Of a stretch of DNA of 64,000 bases, positions 43,833-51,554 are shown in pieces (the first letter of the stretch is position 1; each line of letters begins with the position of its first letter). The stretch spans positions 23,031 through 87,030 of the forward strand of contig JAWKHI010000028.1 of NCBI GenBank assembly GCA_041394885.1. Direction: 5' to 3'. Source of the DNA: DSOI01 sp041394885. Lineage in GTDB: Bacteria > Acidobacteriota > Terriglobia > Bryobacterales > Bryobacteraceae. Below the pieces are notes generated by a model that did no database searches, was not told the origin of the DNA, and was given only the letters and a program-made list of their open reading frames with translations. The translations under genes and the position numbers were made by a program.

Positions 43833-44772
43833 CGGCCGCCGCGCTCGCCCGCACCGCGCGCTCGGTCACCCAATCGGTCCACACCGAGGTGGCTCCGGTT
43901 GCCGCCAGCGGAGCCTTTCCTTCCAGCGCATCCACGAAGTTTTCCACGCAAGGGTAGTGGACGTTCGTGTGGCACGCCATCGATTCTTCGCCCCCTGGGA
44001 AACGCAGGCCCGGCCCGCTCAGCGGCGACAATTCCAGCGCTCCCTCGGTCCCCACGATCCGGAAATCATCGCGATTCACCCGCGAGTGCCATCGTACGTC
44101 CACTACCCCGCGCACCCCGCACTCGTAGTCGATCAGCACCGTGGCTGCGTCCTCCACCGCCATTGCATGCACCACGTTCGAAACCAAACCCGTCACGCGC
44201 TCCGGCTTCCCAAATAGAAAATTCAAAATGTCGATCCGGTGGCTTCCGATGTCAAAGAGCGGTCCCCCGCCAGACATCGCCGGATCGAGCAGCCATCCCC
44301 GCAATCCATCCTCGCCCGGCCGCCAGCTATGGCAATTGATTTCAGCCAGCACGGGCTGCCCGATCGCTCCTCTTCGCAACAGCTCCATCGCCCGGCGCAC
44401 TTTCGGATACATCCGCCGGTAATACGCGATCCCCAGCACGCGCCCTGTCTCCGCCGCCGCCGCCTGCATCGTCGTTGCTTCGGCGTGGCTGAGTGCCATC
44501 GGCTTCTCACACAGCACGTGCTTGCCCGCCCGCAGTGCCTCGATCGTCTGTGGCGCATGCATCGCCACCGGTGTGCCCACGTAGACCGCATCGATCCCGG
44601 GATCGCGCACCGCCTCGGAAAAGTCGGTCCAAACCGCGCAATCGTAACCAGACGCCTTCGCCGGATCGCGCGTCACCACACCCGCAAACTCGCTCCGGCC
44701 TTCCGCCTCGATCGCCGGAATTACTCGCTTCGTCGTGATGTCGCCGATTCCGGCCACCAGCCATCTCGTCAT
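43810..44772 (-). CDS. Gfo/Idh/MocA family oxidoreductase
   Basis: 320 residues. The NAD(P) Rossmann motif is at the N terminus (LVAGIGDITTKRVIPAI), with the family CEKPMALS motif and GPLFDIGSHRIDILNFLFG, which carries the catalytic region and substrate-binding His. No Tat signal, so it is cytosolic. These enzymes oxidise or epimerise sugars and inositols; the substrate is not predictable. Convergent with the PEGA gene (23-bp overlap). A short C-rich tandem repeat lies upstream, between it and the rhomboid gene. Confidence 0.88.
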   Translation of the reverse strand: MTRWLVAGIGDITTKRVIPAIEAEGRSEFAGVVTRDPAKASGYDCAVWTDFSEAVRDPGIDAVYVGTPVAMHAPQTIEALRAGKHVLCEKPMALSHAEATTMQAAAAETGRVLGIAYYRRMYPKVRRAMELLRRGAIGQPVLAEINCHSWRPGEDGLRGWLLDPAMSGGGPLFDIGSHRIDILNFLFGKPERVTGLVSNVVHAMAVEDAATVLIDYECGVRGVVDVRWHSRVNRDDFRIVGTEGALELSPLSGPGLRFPGGEESMACHTNVHYPCVENFVDALEGKAPLAATGATSVWTDWVTERAVRASAAAASGLGQR

Positions 44773-44800
44773 CGCAGTCTGCCGCTCCTTTCCCTGACTC

Positions 44801-44850
44801 CCGCCTCCTACTCCCCCCGCCTCCTACCCCCCCCCGCCTCCTACCCCCCC
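44801..44850. repeat. Three short tandem repeats of CCGCCTCCTA plus C-runs
   Basis: CCGCCTCCTA occurs at 44801, 44817 and 44834, a 16-17-bp period filled with C-tracts. The third copy contains the TAG stop of the rhomboid gene (CTA at 44841-44843). On the minus strand this is a G-rich tail of several G-runs just after the rhomboid stop, able in principle to form a G-quadruplex in the 3' end of that mRNA. Confidence 0.75.
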
Positions 44851-45686
44851 GAAGTCGCCGCCACGAATCGCAGCCCGGCCATCACGAACGAAACCAGCGT
44901 CAGCCCCACGCACAAGTAGCTGATATAAGTCCAGGTAAGTTCGCGCGGATGGGCCGACATCGGCACGCCTGCCAGCCACGCCACCCCGAATCCTCCCGCC
45001 AGTCCGCCGATATGCGCCGCGTTGTCGATCGGTAGAAAGCCCAGCAGCCCGATGATCAGTCCGTACATCGCCCACCGCGAGTAGTGCGTCTTGATCATCT
45101 GTCCCATCAGCGTCTGATGCTGCATGCCATACGCGATCATCGCTCCGATCAATCCGAACAGCCCCGCCGACGCTCCTACGGACGGCGCTTGTGACCACCA
45201 TGAACTCGCCAGAAATCCCAGCACCGTCGACACGAAGTAGATCGCGATCATCCGCGCGGATCCGAATGCCTCCTCCACGTTCGCGCCCAGATCGTACAGC
45301 ACCCAGGAATTCATTCCGAAATGGATGATCCCGGCATGCAGAAACCCCGCCGTCACCAGCCGCCAGTACTCTCCGTTGCCGAAGATCAGCCGTGTGAACT
45401 TCCCGCCGAATAGCACCAGCGTCAACGGATCCACGTTCGTCACCGCGCCGCTGTTGCCGCGATTCATGCTGTAGATTACCGTTGCCGCGAACAGCCCCGA
45501 GTTCACCACCATCAGCAGCATCGTCACGAATCGCGCATGAGGAATCAACCCCCCGGCGATATCGTCCGGTTTGCGGACATCGATTGCCCGCGGTCCGATC
45601 GCCGCATCGCAATACGGGCAAACCTTGTCGCTGGTTGTTACAAAGGCCCTGCAGTGCGGGCACATGCGGCGTTTATCCACTCGCAT
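44841..45686 (-). CDS. Rhomboid-family intramembrane serine protease with N-terminal zinc ribbon
   Basis: 281 residues. CPHC and CPYC (Cys9, 12, 23, 26) form a small zinc ribbon at the N terminus. Six to seven membrane helices follow. The catalytic Ser173 is in GASAG, the catalytic His225 in AAHIGG, and the HAGIIHFGMN motif (117-126) carries the oxyanion-site His and Asn. Rhomboids cut single-pass membrane proteins inside the bilayer. No partner gene is evident. Confidence 0.92.
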   Translation of the reverse strand: MRVDKRRMCPHCRAFVTTSDKVCPYCDAAIGPRAIDVRKPDDIAGGLIPHARFVTMLLMVVNSGLFAATVIYSMNRGNSGAVTNVDPLTLVLFGGKFTRLIFGNGEYWRLVTAGFLHAGIIHFGMNSWVLYDLGANVEEAFGSARMIAIYFVSTVLGFLASSWWSQAPSVGASAGLFGLIGAMIAYGMQHQTLMGQMIKTHYSRWAMYGLIIGLLGFLPIDNAAHIGGLAGGFGVAWLAGVPMSAHPRELTWTYISYLCVGLTLVSFVMAGLRFVAATSGG

Positions 45687-45719
45687 TATTATCCACCACC
45701 CCGCAACGCCCCCGCGCCT

Positions 45720-46365
45720 CGACGGTGGCGAATGGAGTATCCAGTACGATCGGGTCGCCCTGGCGCCGCGATCTCGAAGTGGTCAGGGTGACGGCCGCCA
45801 TCCGAAGCCACGCGGGTGCGGGATGACGACATTCCGCATTTCATCATGCCCTCGATCGAGACGTCGCTGGTGATCAAAACGCGCCTATCCGCGGCGGCCA
45901 TGGCTGCCGGGCTCGAGCGCGCGGTGGGCGCGCCCGGGATGACTGGCCGGCGTTCGACATTCGGCCCATGAGCCTCTCTGTCTCGGATTCGATCGGCGAC
46001 ACGCGGTTCGTCCTGTTCCTGCTGGCGCTATTCGGCGCAGTGTCGGTGCTGCTGGCGGCGTTGGGTATCCATGGCACGCTCACCTATCTCACCGCGCGGC
46101 GGACGCGGGAATTTGGAATCCGGCTGGCGCTCGGGTCGAGCGGGCGGGCCATTGTTGCGATACTGCCGCCGTCACGCGCGCCATTCGCGAACTGCTCCAC
46201 CGGGTGCGGCCGTTCGATGGATTGACGTTGCCCGGCGTGGTGGTGCCGGTGGGGGTCGTCGCGTTGTGCGCCGCCGGGCTGCCGCCATGGCGGGCCGCGA
46301 ATCGATCCGTGCGAGTCGTCGCGGATGGAGTGAAGCCCCCTCCTGAGGAATCGGCCCGCCTGGGG
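45720..46365 (+). pseudogene. C-terminal remnant of an ABC-type (FtsX/MacB, ADOP-like) permease
   Basis: Pieces in different plus frames resemble the last third of acidobacterial duplicated orphan permeases: RRDLEVVRVTAAIRSH, PSIETSLVIKTRLSAAAMAAGLERAV, DSIGDTRFVLFLLALFGAVS then LTYLTARRTREFGIRLALGSS, and finally AIRELLHRVRPFDGLTLPG. Frame changes separate the pieces, and the N-terminal two thirds are absent. The remnant lies between the rhomboid gene and the aldolase locus. Confidence 0.75.
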
Positions 46366-46414
46366 AATCAACCCATCGAAACCACCCATCTCCTGCTACA
46401 ATCAAAGGTTCCGG

Positions 46415-47206
46415 ATGAACAAGAGCGAGCGCGAATTACGCGAGGATATCGTTCAGATTGGCCGCCTCGTCTACCAGAAAGGGTGGGTCGCCGCCAACGA
46501 CGGCAATATCTCTATCCGTCTTGACGAAGGCCGTGTCCTCAGGCCACCCACCGGCGTCAAAGCAAAGGCATGATGCATGTCGACGATCCATCGTCTGCGA
46601 TCGCAAGGGCACAAGATCGAAGGCCGCAAGGAACGCACCTCCGAGATCGCCATGCATCTCACCGTCTACGACCTCCGCCCCGATATCCGCGCCGTCGTCC
46701 ACGCCCATCCGCCCGTTTCCACCGGCTTCGCCACCGCCGGACGAGCCCTCACCGACGCGCTTCTGCCGGAAGTGGTCATCGGCCTCGGTTGTGTCCCGCT
46801 CGTCTCGTATGGTCTCCCCGGCACTCCCGCGCTCACTGAGCCCATGCTCCCCCTCATCCCCAAGTACGATGCGCTCCTGATGGCCAACCACGGAGCCGTC
46901 TGCTATGGCGACGATGTCTGGAAAGCTTTCTTCAAGATGGAAACCGTCGAGCACTTCGCCCGCATCGCGCTGGTGGCGGAACTGCTCGGTGGCGCCAACG
47001 TTCTTCCGAGTGTCGAAGTCGACAAACTGCTCGACTCCCGCACCCGCTACGGCATCAAGGCCAAGGTCGCCGGCGAGCCCGGCTGTCCCTCCACCGCGGA
47101 AGATCGATCCTGCTCCTTGGCGCCGGGACCCCAGAAGTTCGAAGTCACGCGGGAAGAATTGATCGCACTGGTCGACGAGGCCGTCCGCGCGCGCGGAGGC
47201 GCCTGA
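46415..47206 (+). pseudogene. Class II aldolase (fuculose/rhamnulose-phosphate aldolase type) with clustered frameshifts
   Basis: ATG 46415 opens a frame reading MNKSERELREDIVQIGRLV and ANDGNISIRL, to TGVKAKA and a TGA at 46571. GMMHVDD, IVCDRKG and HKIEGRKERTSE then lie in successive other frames within 60 bp. From about 46610 the frame stays open to 47206 and holds the zinc motif VVHAHPP, later MANHGAVCYGD, and an about 40-residue tail. At least three one- or two-base changes are needed to restore it. The family cleaves fuculose- or rhamnulose-1-phosphate and is the core enzyme of PVM-type microcompartments, whose shell genes follow directly. Confidence 0.85.
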
Positions 47207-47252
47207 ACCGGCCACGGACGGATCTGCTACAGTCTGAGATTTGGAGATATAG

Positions 47253-47546
47253 ATGGGCGAAGCACTCGGTATGATCGAAACTCGCGGTCTGGTGGCCATG
47301 ATTGAGGCCTCCGACGCGATGGTGAAAGCCGCCAAGGTGAACTTGGTTGGTTGGGAGAAAATCGGTTCGGGTTATGTGACGGCTCTCGTTCGGGGCGATG
47401 TCGCCGCCGTTCGCGCCGCTACCGATGCCGGCGCCGCGGCCGCCCGCCGCGTCGGAGAACTGATTTCGGTGCACGTCATCCCACGCCCCCATCCCAGTCT
47501 CGAGGATGTCCTGCCCATCGGCAAGGCCCAAGGCAACGGGAAGTAG
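47253..47546 (+). CDS. Bacterial microcompartment hexamer shell protein (BMC-H)
   Basis: 97 residues, one BMC domain (PduA/EutM/CcmK class): ALGMIETRGLVAMIEASDAMVKAAKV, then GWEKIGSGYVTALVRGDV and AGAAAARRVGELISVHVIPRPH. BMC-H hexamers tile the facets of the protein shell. The pore-loop segment follows GWEKIGSGY. GGAGAT lies shortly upstream of the ATG. It starts 46 bp after the aldolase gene and 9 bp before the first BMC-P gene, so it is one transcription unit with them. Confidence 0.96.
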   Translation: MGEALGMIETRGLVAMIEASDAMVKAAKVNLVGWEKIGSGYVTALVRGDVAAVRAATDAGAAAARRVGELISVHVIPRPHPSLEDVLPIGKAQGNGK

Positions 47547-47555
47547 CACGCGGCC

Positions 47556-47879
47556 ATGATCCTGGCGCGTGTGGTGGGAACGGTCGTGGCGACACGCAAA
47601 GATCCGCGCCTGGAAGGCCGTAAGCTTCTCATCCTCCAGCCCGTCAGCCCCCTCGGCGGGAACGAAGGCAGCTACGTCATCGCCGTTGACACGGTCAGCG
47701 CCGGCTATCGCGAACTCGTCATCGCCGTCAGCGGCAGTTCCGCCCGCATGGCCGAAGGCTGCAAGGATAGTCCTGTCGATACCAGCATTATTGGCATCGT
47801 CGATAGTCTCAGTCTCGATGATCCCCCGCCGGACTCCGGCTCCACGGCATCCAAGGCGGGATCCGGAAAGCAGCGCTGA
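47556..47879 (+). CDS. Microcompartment pentamer shell protein (BMC-P), first of three
   Basis: 107 residues of the EutN/CcmL family: starts MILARVVGTVVATRKDP, then LEGRKLLILQPVSP and AVDTVSAGYRELVIAVSGSSAR. BMC-P pentamers cap the vertices of the shell. A 25-residue polar tail (DDPPPDSGSTASK) extends beyond the domain. Three different BMC-P genes in a row are a mark of the PVM-type compartment. It lies 4 bp before the second BMC-P. Confidence 0.95.
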   Translation: MILARVVGTVVATRKDPRLEGRKLLILQPVSPLGGNEGSYVIAVDTVSAGYRELVIAVSGSSARMAEGCKDSPVDTSIIGIVDSLSLDDPPPDSGSTASKAGSGKQR

Positions 47880-47883
47880 TCCC

Positions 47884-48189
47884 ATGCAACTGGGCCGCGT
47901 CATTGGCCGCGTATGGGCCACCGTCAAGCACCCGCACCTGGAAGGCCAGCGCCTTCTGCTCATTCAGCCCGTCACCCCGGAACTCGCCGACACCGGCAGA
48001 ATCGTCATTTGCGCCGATGCCGTCGGCGCCGGCGCGGGCGAACTGGTTTATTGGTGCCGCGGCAAGGAGTCGAGCTTTCCCTTCCTCCCCGCCGAGGTGC
48101 CTACCGACCACACCGTCGTCGGCATCATCGACAGCCTCCATGTCGAACGCCCAGCCCGGCGAAGCGCCGGATCGGCCAAGCCATGCTGA
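47884..48189 (+). CDS. Microcompartment pentamer shell protein (BMC-P), second of three
   Basis: 101 residues, EutN/CcmL family: MQLGRVIGRVWATVKHPHLEGQ, LLLIQPVTP, CADAVGAGAGELVYWCRGKESSF and VVGIIDSL. It differs clearly from its neighbours, so it is not a recent copy. The stop overlaps the start of the third BMC-P (48183-48189), showing translational coupling. Confidence 0.95.
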   Translation: MQLGRVIGRVWATVKHPHLEGQRLLLIQPVTPELADTGRIVICADAVGAGAGELVYWCRGKESSFPFLPAEVPTDHTVVGIIDSLHVERPARRSAGSAKPC

Positions 48190-48470
48190 TCGGCCGCGTC
48201 ATCGGGGAAGTGGTCGCCACGCAGAAGCATGCGAGCCACGAGGGTCAGAAGATCCTGCTCGTCCAGCCTCTCGAACTCGACGGCTCCGATCGCGGCAATG
48301 CCGTCGTCGCCCTTGATTCGGTCGATGCCGGCGTTGGAGACCGTGTACTCCTGGTCACGGAAGGCTTCTCCGCCATGACCAGCGTCGGCCGCCCCAACTC
48401 ACCCATTGACATGGCTGTGATCGGCGTCATTGACCTCATCGAGATCGCGCCGTCTGCGCCGGCGTCCTGA
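48183..48470 (+). CDS. Microcompartment pentamer shell protein (BMC-P), third of three
   Basis: 95 residues, EutN/CcmL family: MLIGRVIGEVVATQKHASHEGQ, ILLVQPLELDGS, ALDSVDAGVGDRVLLVTEG and VIGVIDLIEI. Coupled by overlap to the second BMC-P. The 3' end overlaps the convergent membrane-protein gene by 72 bp. No enzyme gene of the compartment follows; aldehyde dehydrogenase, phosphotransacylase and kinase would have to be elsewhere. Confidence 0.95.
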   Translation: MLIGRVIGEVVATQKHASHEGQKILLVQPLELDGSDRGNAVVALDSVDAGVGDRVLLVTEGFSAMTSVGRPNSPIDMAVIGVIDLIEIAPSAPAS

Positions 48471-48998
48471 CGCCGGTTTGCTGCTCCACAGCAGCCGCAG
48501 CCCGAGAACCAAGGCTCCAACTCCCTTGGTGATTTCGGTCCACCCATACGCCGCATGCAGCCGGGAAAATATCCGCCGCTCATCGAGGAATTCATCCATC
48601 CCCGCCAGATCCAGCCCGCGGCCCACGTCGATGATCCGCGGCGTCAACGCCAGATGCTGCACCACCACCATCAAATACATCAGCGCCCACGCGCCCAGCA
48701 CCACCTTGTTGCCGTTGGTGGCAAACAACAACACCAACCCCAGCAACAATCCCATCCCCAATTGGAACAGTTCCCAGCCCTCGAAGTAGTCCCGGTTCAA
48801 CTCCGCCGAATGGTACTTCAAGAGCGCGCTCACACGCTCGGCGCCGCCCGCCCTGTGCACCTTCTCTTCCACCCGCCGCACCGTTGACCGGGCGTGCGGC
48901 TCCACCGTCTTGAGATTATTCGTTGCTACCCACGCCACTAGAACCGATCCGGCGATCCAGATTCCCAGTAGCAGCGTGCAAAATCGTCTCGAGTGCAT
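48399..48998 (-). CDS. Membrane protein of unknown function
   Basis: 199 residues with an N-terminal signal or helix (FCTLLLGIWIAGSVLVAWVA), an amphipathic segment with HSAELNRDYFEGWEL, and two further helices (LGMGLLLGLVLLFA and AWALMYLMVVVQHLAL). The C terminus has a run of Arg (GRRRRRRD) and lies antisense to the end of the third BMC-P gene over 72 bp. The topology resembles DUF4149-like proteins, but I cannot assign it firmly. A start further in is possible; the chosen ATG gives a proper hydrophobic start. Confidence 0.7.
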   Translation of the reverse strand: MHSRRFCTLLLGIWIAGSVLVAWVATNNLKTVEPHARSTVRRVEEKVHRAGGAERVSALLKYHSAELNRDYFEGWELFQLGMGLLLGLVLLFATNGNKVVLGAWALMYLMVVVQHLALTPRIIDVGRGLDLAGMDEFLDERRIFSRLHAAYGWTEITKGVGALVLGLRLLWSSKPASGRRRRRRDLDEVNDADHSHVNG

Positions 48999-49051
48999 GT
49001 TCGGCCGCCCGCGCCGGAAGCCTCACCTTCCAGCGCGCGCCAAGTCCGGCC

Positions 49052-49303
49052 CTACCAGTCCTCCTCTTCGTCGTCATCTTCGTCCTCGTCTTCGTCGTCC
49101 TCGTCGAAATCGTCCTCGTCTTCGTCGTCATCCTCATCGTCGAGGTCGTCTTCCCCTTCGAGTTCGATCGGATCCAGGCTCGCCACCCGCAACGTGGAGC
49201 CGCATTCGTCGCACGAGATCGTGTCGCCTTCGTCCAGTTCTGTTTCATCCACATCGAAATCGGCGTTACACGCCGGACACGTAACCATTTGTTCAACCTC
49301 CAT
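49052..49303 (-). CDS. LysW-like zinc-ribbon protein with a very acidic C-terminal tail
   Basis: 83 residues. The N-terminal ribbon has CPACNADFDVDE and CDECGSTLRV (four Cys), then SLDPIELEGEDD. This matches the amino-group carrier LysW in layout (CPxC, GDxIxCxxCG, LxVxSLDPxELE). The last 40 residues are nearly all Asp and Glu and end EEEDW. LysW ends EDWGE, with the terminal Glu carrying the substrate; that final GE is missing here, so it cannot work as the classical carrier unless modified differently. ATG 49303 or 49288 could be the start. Confidence 0.75.
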   Translation of the reverse strand: MEVEQMVTCPACNADFDVDETELDEGDTISCDECGSTLRVASLDPIELEGEDDLDDEDDDEDEDDFDEDDEDEDEDDDEEEDW

Positions 49304-49411
49304 CACTGGCGCCCCGCGATCCCCATCGGGCGGCGGCCGGCGCGATTTTTGATTTTCTAACCTTGGGCGCTGCATCGCCCGTTTTCCCCTGCTCTACTGC
49401 GTAAGATTCCT

Positions 49412-49963
49412 TTATACAAAACCCAACGGCGATTGCAACTGGTTTTTTCCGCCCCAGCCATTTTTTTTTCCCATCCGCGGCCGGGACGTCGGCGCCACCA
49501 CTCCCTGCAGCCGCAAATACAGGAACATCTGCGACCGGTGCGTCATCTCGTGTTCCTTCGTGAACTGGACCATTTCCAGCCGCGTCAGCTTCGTCCCGTC
49601 GAACTTCGTAATCATCCCGGCATGAAATTCCGAGCCCCGCTCGCCCAGTGCACGGCAGTCGTCTTCGATCGCCCGCTCGAGCAAACCCGACAGTTCACCG
49701 GCTCCCATCGCCTCCGCGCCCTCGAAAAAATACGTCCGCATCCGGCTTCGAAAATCCGCCCCCGTCATATCGTCCACGCCGTCGAGCAGCATCGCCGCCA
49801 ACGCGTGCCCCGCGTTCAGGATATGAACCGCGATCTCCCGGAACGTCATCAGGTCCGGTGACGGACGGAAATCGAGTTGATCCGCCGGCATATCCAACAG
49901 GGCCTGCGCCGTGTCCCGGCGCACCGCCTTCCACGAGTCGAGTACGAATTCAGTTCTCACCAT
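49412..49963 (-). CDS. DinB-family four-helix metalloprotein
   Basis: 183 residues of the DinB/YfiT fold. Likely metal His residues are in AVHILNAGH near residues 45-53 and in KEHEMTHRSQMFLYLRLQG (about 136-154), the typical H-x(3)-H end. The family includes thiol-dependent transferases and damage-inducible proteins; the activity of this one is unknown. The C-terminal tail is Gly/Lys-rich. Divergent from the small secreted protein at 50065. Confidence 0.85.
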   Translation of the reverse strand: MVRTEFVLDSWKAVRRDTAQALLDMPADQLDFRPSPDLMTFREIAVHILNAGHALAAMLLDGVDDMTGADFRSRMRTYFFEGAEAMGAGELSGLLERAIEDDCRALGERGSEFHAGMITKFDGTKLTRLEMVQFTKEHEMTHRSQMFLYLRLQGVVAPTSRPRMGKKNGWGGKNQLQSPLGFV

Positions 49964-50064
49964 ATGTGTGCTTTCTCTGCGCCAGTCTCTTCTTTCTTAG
50001 CACGATTCAGGCCCGCCTTGTCCACTCCTTTCCACGCATCGGCGCCGGCCTTCGTCAACCCGGT

Positions 50065-50451
50065 ATGCGCATGCCATTCGCAATCGCCGGCAACCGTCCC
50101 GCGTTGCTCATTTTCTGCGCGGGTGCCCTCGCTTTTTTCGCGCTGGCCCAAACCGAAAGACCCCAGCCGGAAAGAACCCAAACCCGAACCCGCTCCACCC
50201 AGCGTTTCCGTTATCCCGAATGGGAAGTCCGCACCGTCTTCCCGCGCGAAATAGCCCCCGCCCGCTACCGTCAGGTCGAGGAATGGGAACTCCAGGAGGC
50301 CGCCCGCCAAGGCTGGGAACTTGTCTCCTCCACTCCCTACGCCCTCCAGAACGAGGAGCGCGGCCCCGATGGCCGCAAACAGATCGTCACGCAGGTCTAC
50401 CCGGCCTACGTCTTCAAGCGGCTCCGCGAGCCACCGCTGCGCCCTGAGTGA
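50065..50451 (+). CDS. Small exported protein, DUF4177-like
   Basis: 128 residues from ATG 50065, with ATG 50071 as an alternative. The hydrophobic start PALLIFCAGALAFFALAQ is a signal or anchor. The mature part begins RYPEWEVRTVFP and has WELQEAARQGWELVSSTPYA, the small beta-alpha-beta pattern of DUF4177-like proteins. Function unknown. It precedes the convergent mqnA by 90 bp; that gap has only a short G-rich hairpin. Confidence 0.65.
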   Translation: MRMPFAIAGNRPALLIFCAGALAFFALAQTERPQPERTQTRTRSTQRFRYPEWEVRTVFPREIAPARYRQVEEWELQEAARQGWELVSSTPYALQNEERGPDGRKQIVTQVYPAYVFKRLREPPLRPE

Positions 50452-50541
50452 AGGCCCAACTTGCCAACGCCATTGCCACGGGGCGCAACCTCTATCCCGC
50501 CGCCGATCCTAGGCCGAAAGGCCGGGGGGGGCCGAGAGACC

Positions 50542-51360
50542 TCAACGTTCGTCTTCCGCCATGAACTCGAGGAAGCGGCGCAGCCCCCGCTCCTCGGCTT
50601 CCCCCACCCGGAACACGATATGACGCGTCAGATACTCCCGCACCAACTCCGGACGAAATCCGCGCGCCTCCGCCTCCGCCGCCACAATGTCGTCCATGTG
50701 CGCCAGTCCGTATTCGAGTGACTCCTCGAACTGCCGGCCCCCGCCGGCGGCGAGCAGCGCCTCCATCCGCTCCGGTCTTCCCGCCCACTGCGCGAACACC
50801 ATCGGCTGCCCGGTCAGCGCCTCCCACTCCGTCCCCAGATCCAGCGCCCCGCTGCCGTAGGCAGCCGGGTCCACACGCAGCGCCGCGTCCCCGATCAGCA
50901 GCGCCGCGTCCGCTTCGGCCAGCATCGCTTCCGGGTCCGGATTCATCTCCACCATTCTCGGGTCCACTCCGTAGCGCCGCCGCAGGATCGCCCGCGCCAA
51001 CACCACCGATGTCCGCGATCCGGAATCCGCCGCCACCCGCCTTACCCGCTCCGGCGCCGTCCGGCACAACAGCAGAATGCTCCGCACCGCGCCGCGGCAG
51101 GCGATGCCTAGTCCTGGAATGGCACGCAGCTTCTGCCGAGCCATCTCCGCCACTGGCACCAGTCCCAAATCGGCGCGCCCATCCGCCAGTCTACGCGCGC
51201 ACTCGGAAGGCACGCACAACTGCAGATCCACGGAAGTGCGCAAATGGCTGTGGAGGAATCCCCAGATCAGGGGGACGGTGTTGAGATAACTGACGGCGGC
51301 AACCGCGGGGCGATCGGGCGGCAACTCCCAGCGTATCACTCCAAACCCCCCCGCGTGCAA
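50542..51360 (-). CDS. mqnA: Chorismate dehydratase MqnA (futalosine menaquinone pathway)
   Basis: 272 residues, the usual MqnA length, of the periplasmic-binding-protein-like fold. The start AAVSYLNTVPLIWGF (residues 21-35) is the characteristic MqnA/MqnD-type opening. ADLGLVPVAEMARQKL and DAALLIGDAALRV are further family segments. It removes water from chorismate to give 3-enolpyruvylbenzoate, the first step of the futalosine route to menaquinone. The other mqn genes are not in the window. The next CDS upstream is 194 bp away and divergent. Confidence 0.92.
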   Translation of the reverse strand: MHAGGFGVIRWELPPDRPAVAAVSYLNTVPLIWGFLHSHLRTSVDLQLCVPSECARRLADGRADLGLVPVAEMARQKLRAIPGLGIACRGAVRSILLLCRTAPERVRRVAADSGSRTSVVLARAILRRRYGVDPRMVEMNPDPEAMLAEADAALLIGDAALRVDPAAYGSGALDLGTEWEALTGQPMVFAQWAGRPERMEALLAAGGGRQFEESLEYGLAHMDDIVAAEAEARGFRPELVREYLTRHIVFRVGEAEERGLRRFLEFMAEDER

Positions 51361-51554
51361 CAGCGCCAGAAGTCCTTCTCCCCCTGTTGCCGGGCGCGAT
51401 CGCTGCCGCCGCCGGACCGATCCACGCTCTTGCTCCCGTTCATCGTCCGCCTCACTCGAATACGAAAACTTGTTCCCTCCGCGCGGGTTGAATCTGGAGC
51501 CCCCAAGCGTGCTATTTTGTCATTTAGGTACTAGAACCTCCACGACGATAAACC

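Noticed and set aside
50510..50541. G-run and small hairpin before mqnA's 3' end
   Set aside because: The stem is only 5-6 bp and no U-run follows in either direction.
51480..51520. Promoter-like TTGAAT / TATTTT pair before the NHL gene
   Set aside because: Spacing is about 19 bp and both boxes are weak matches, so it was not reported as a feature.
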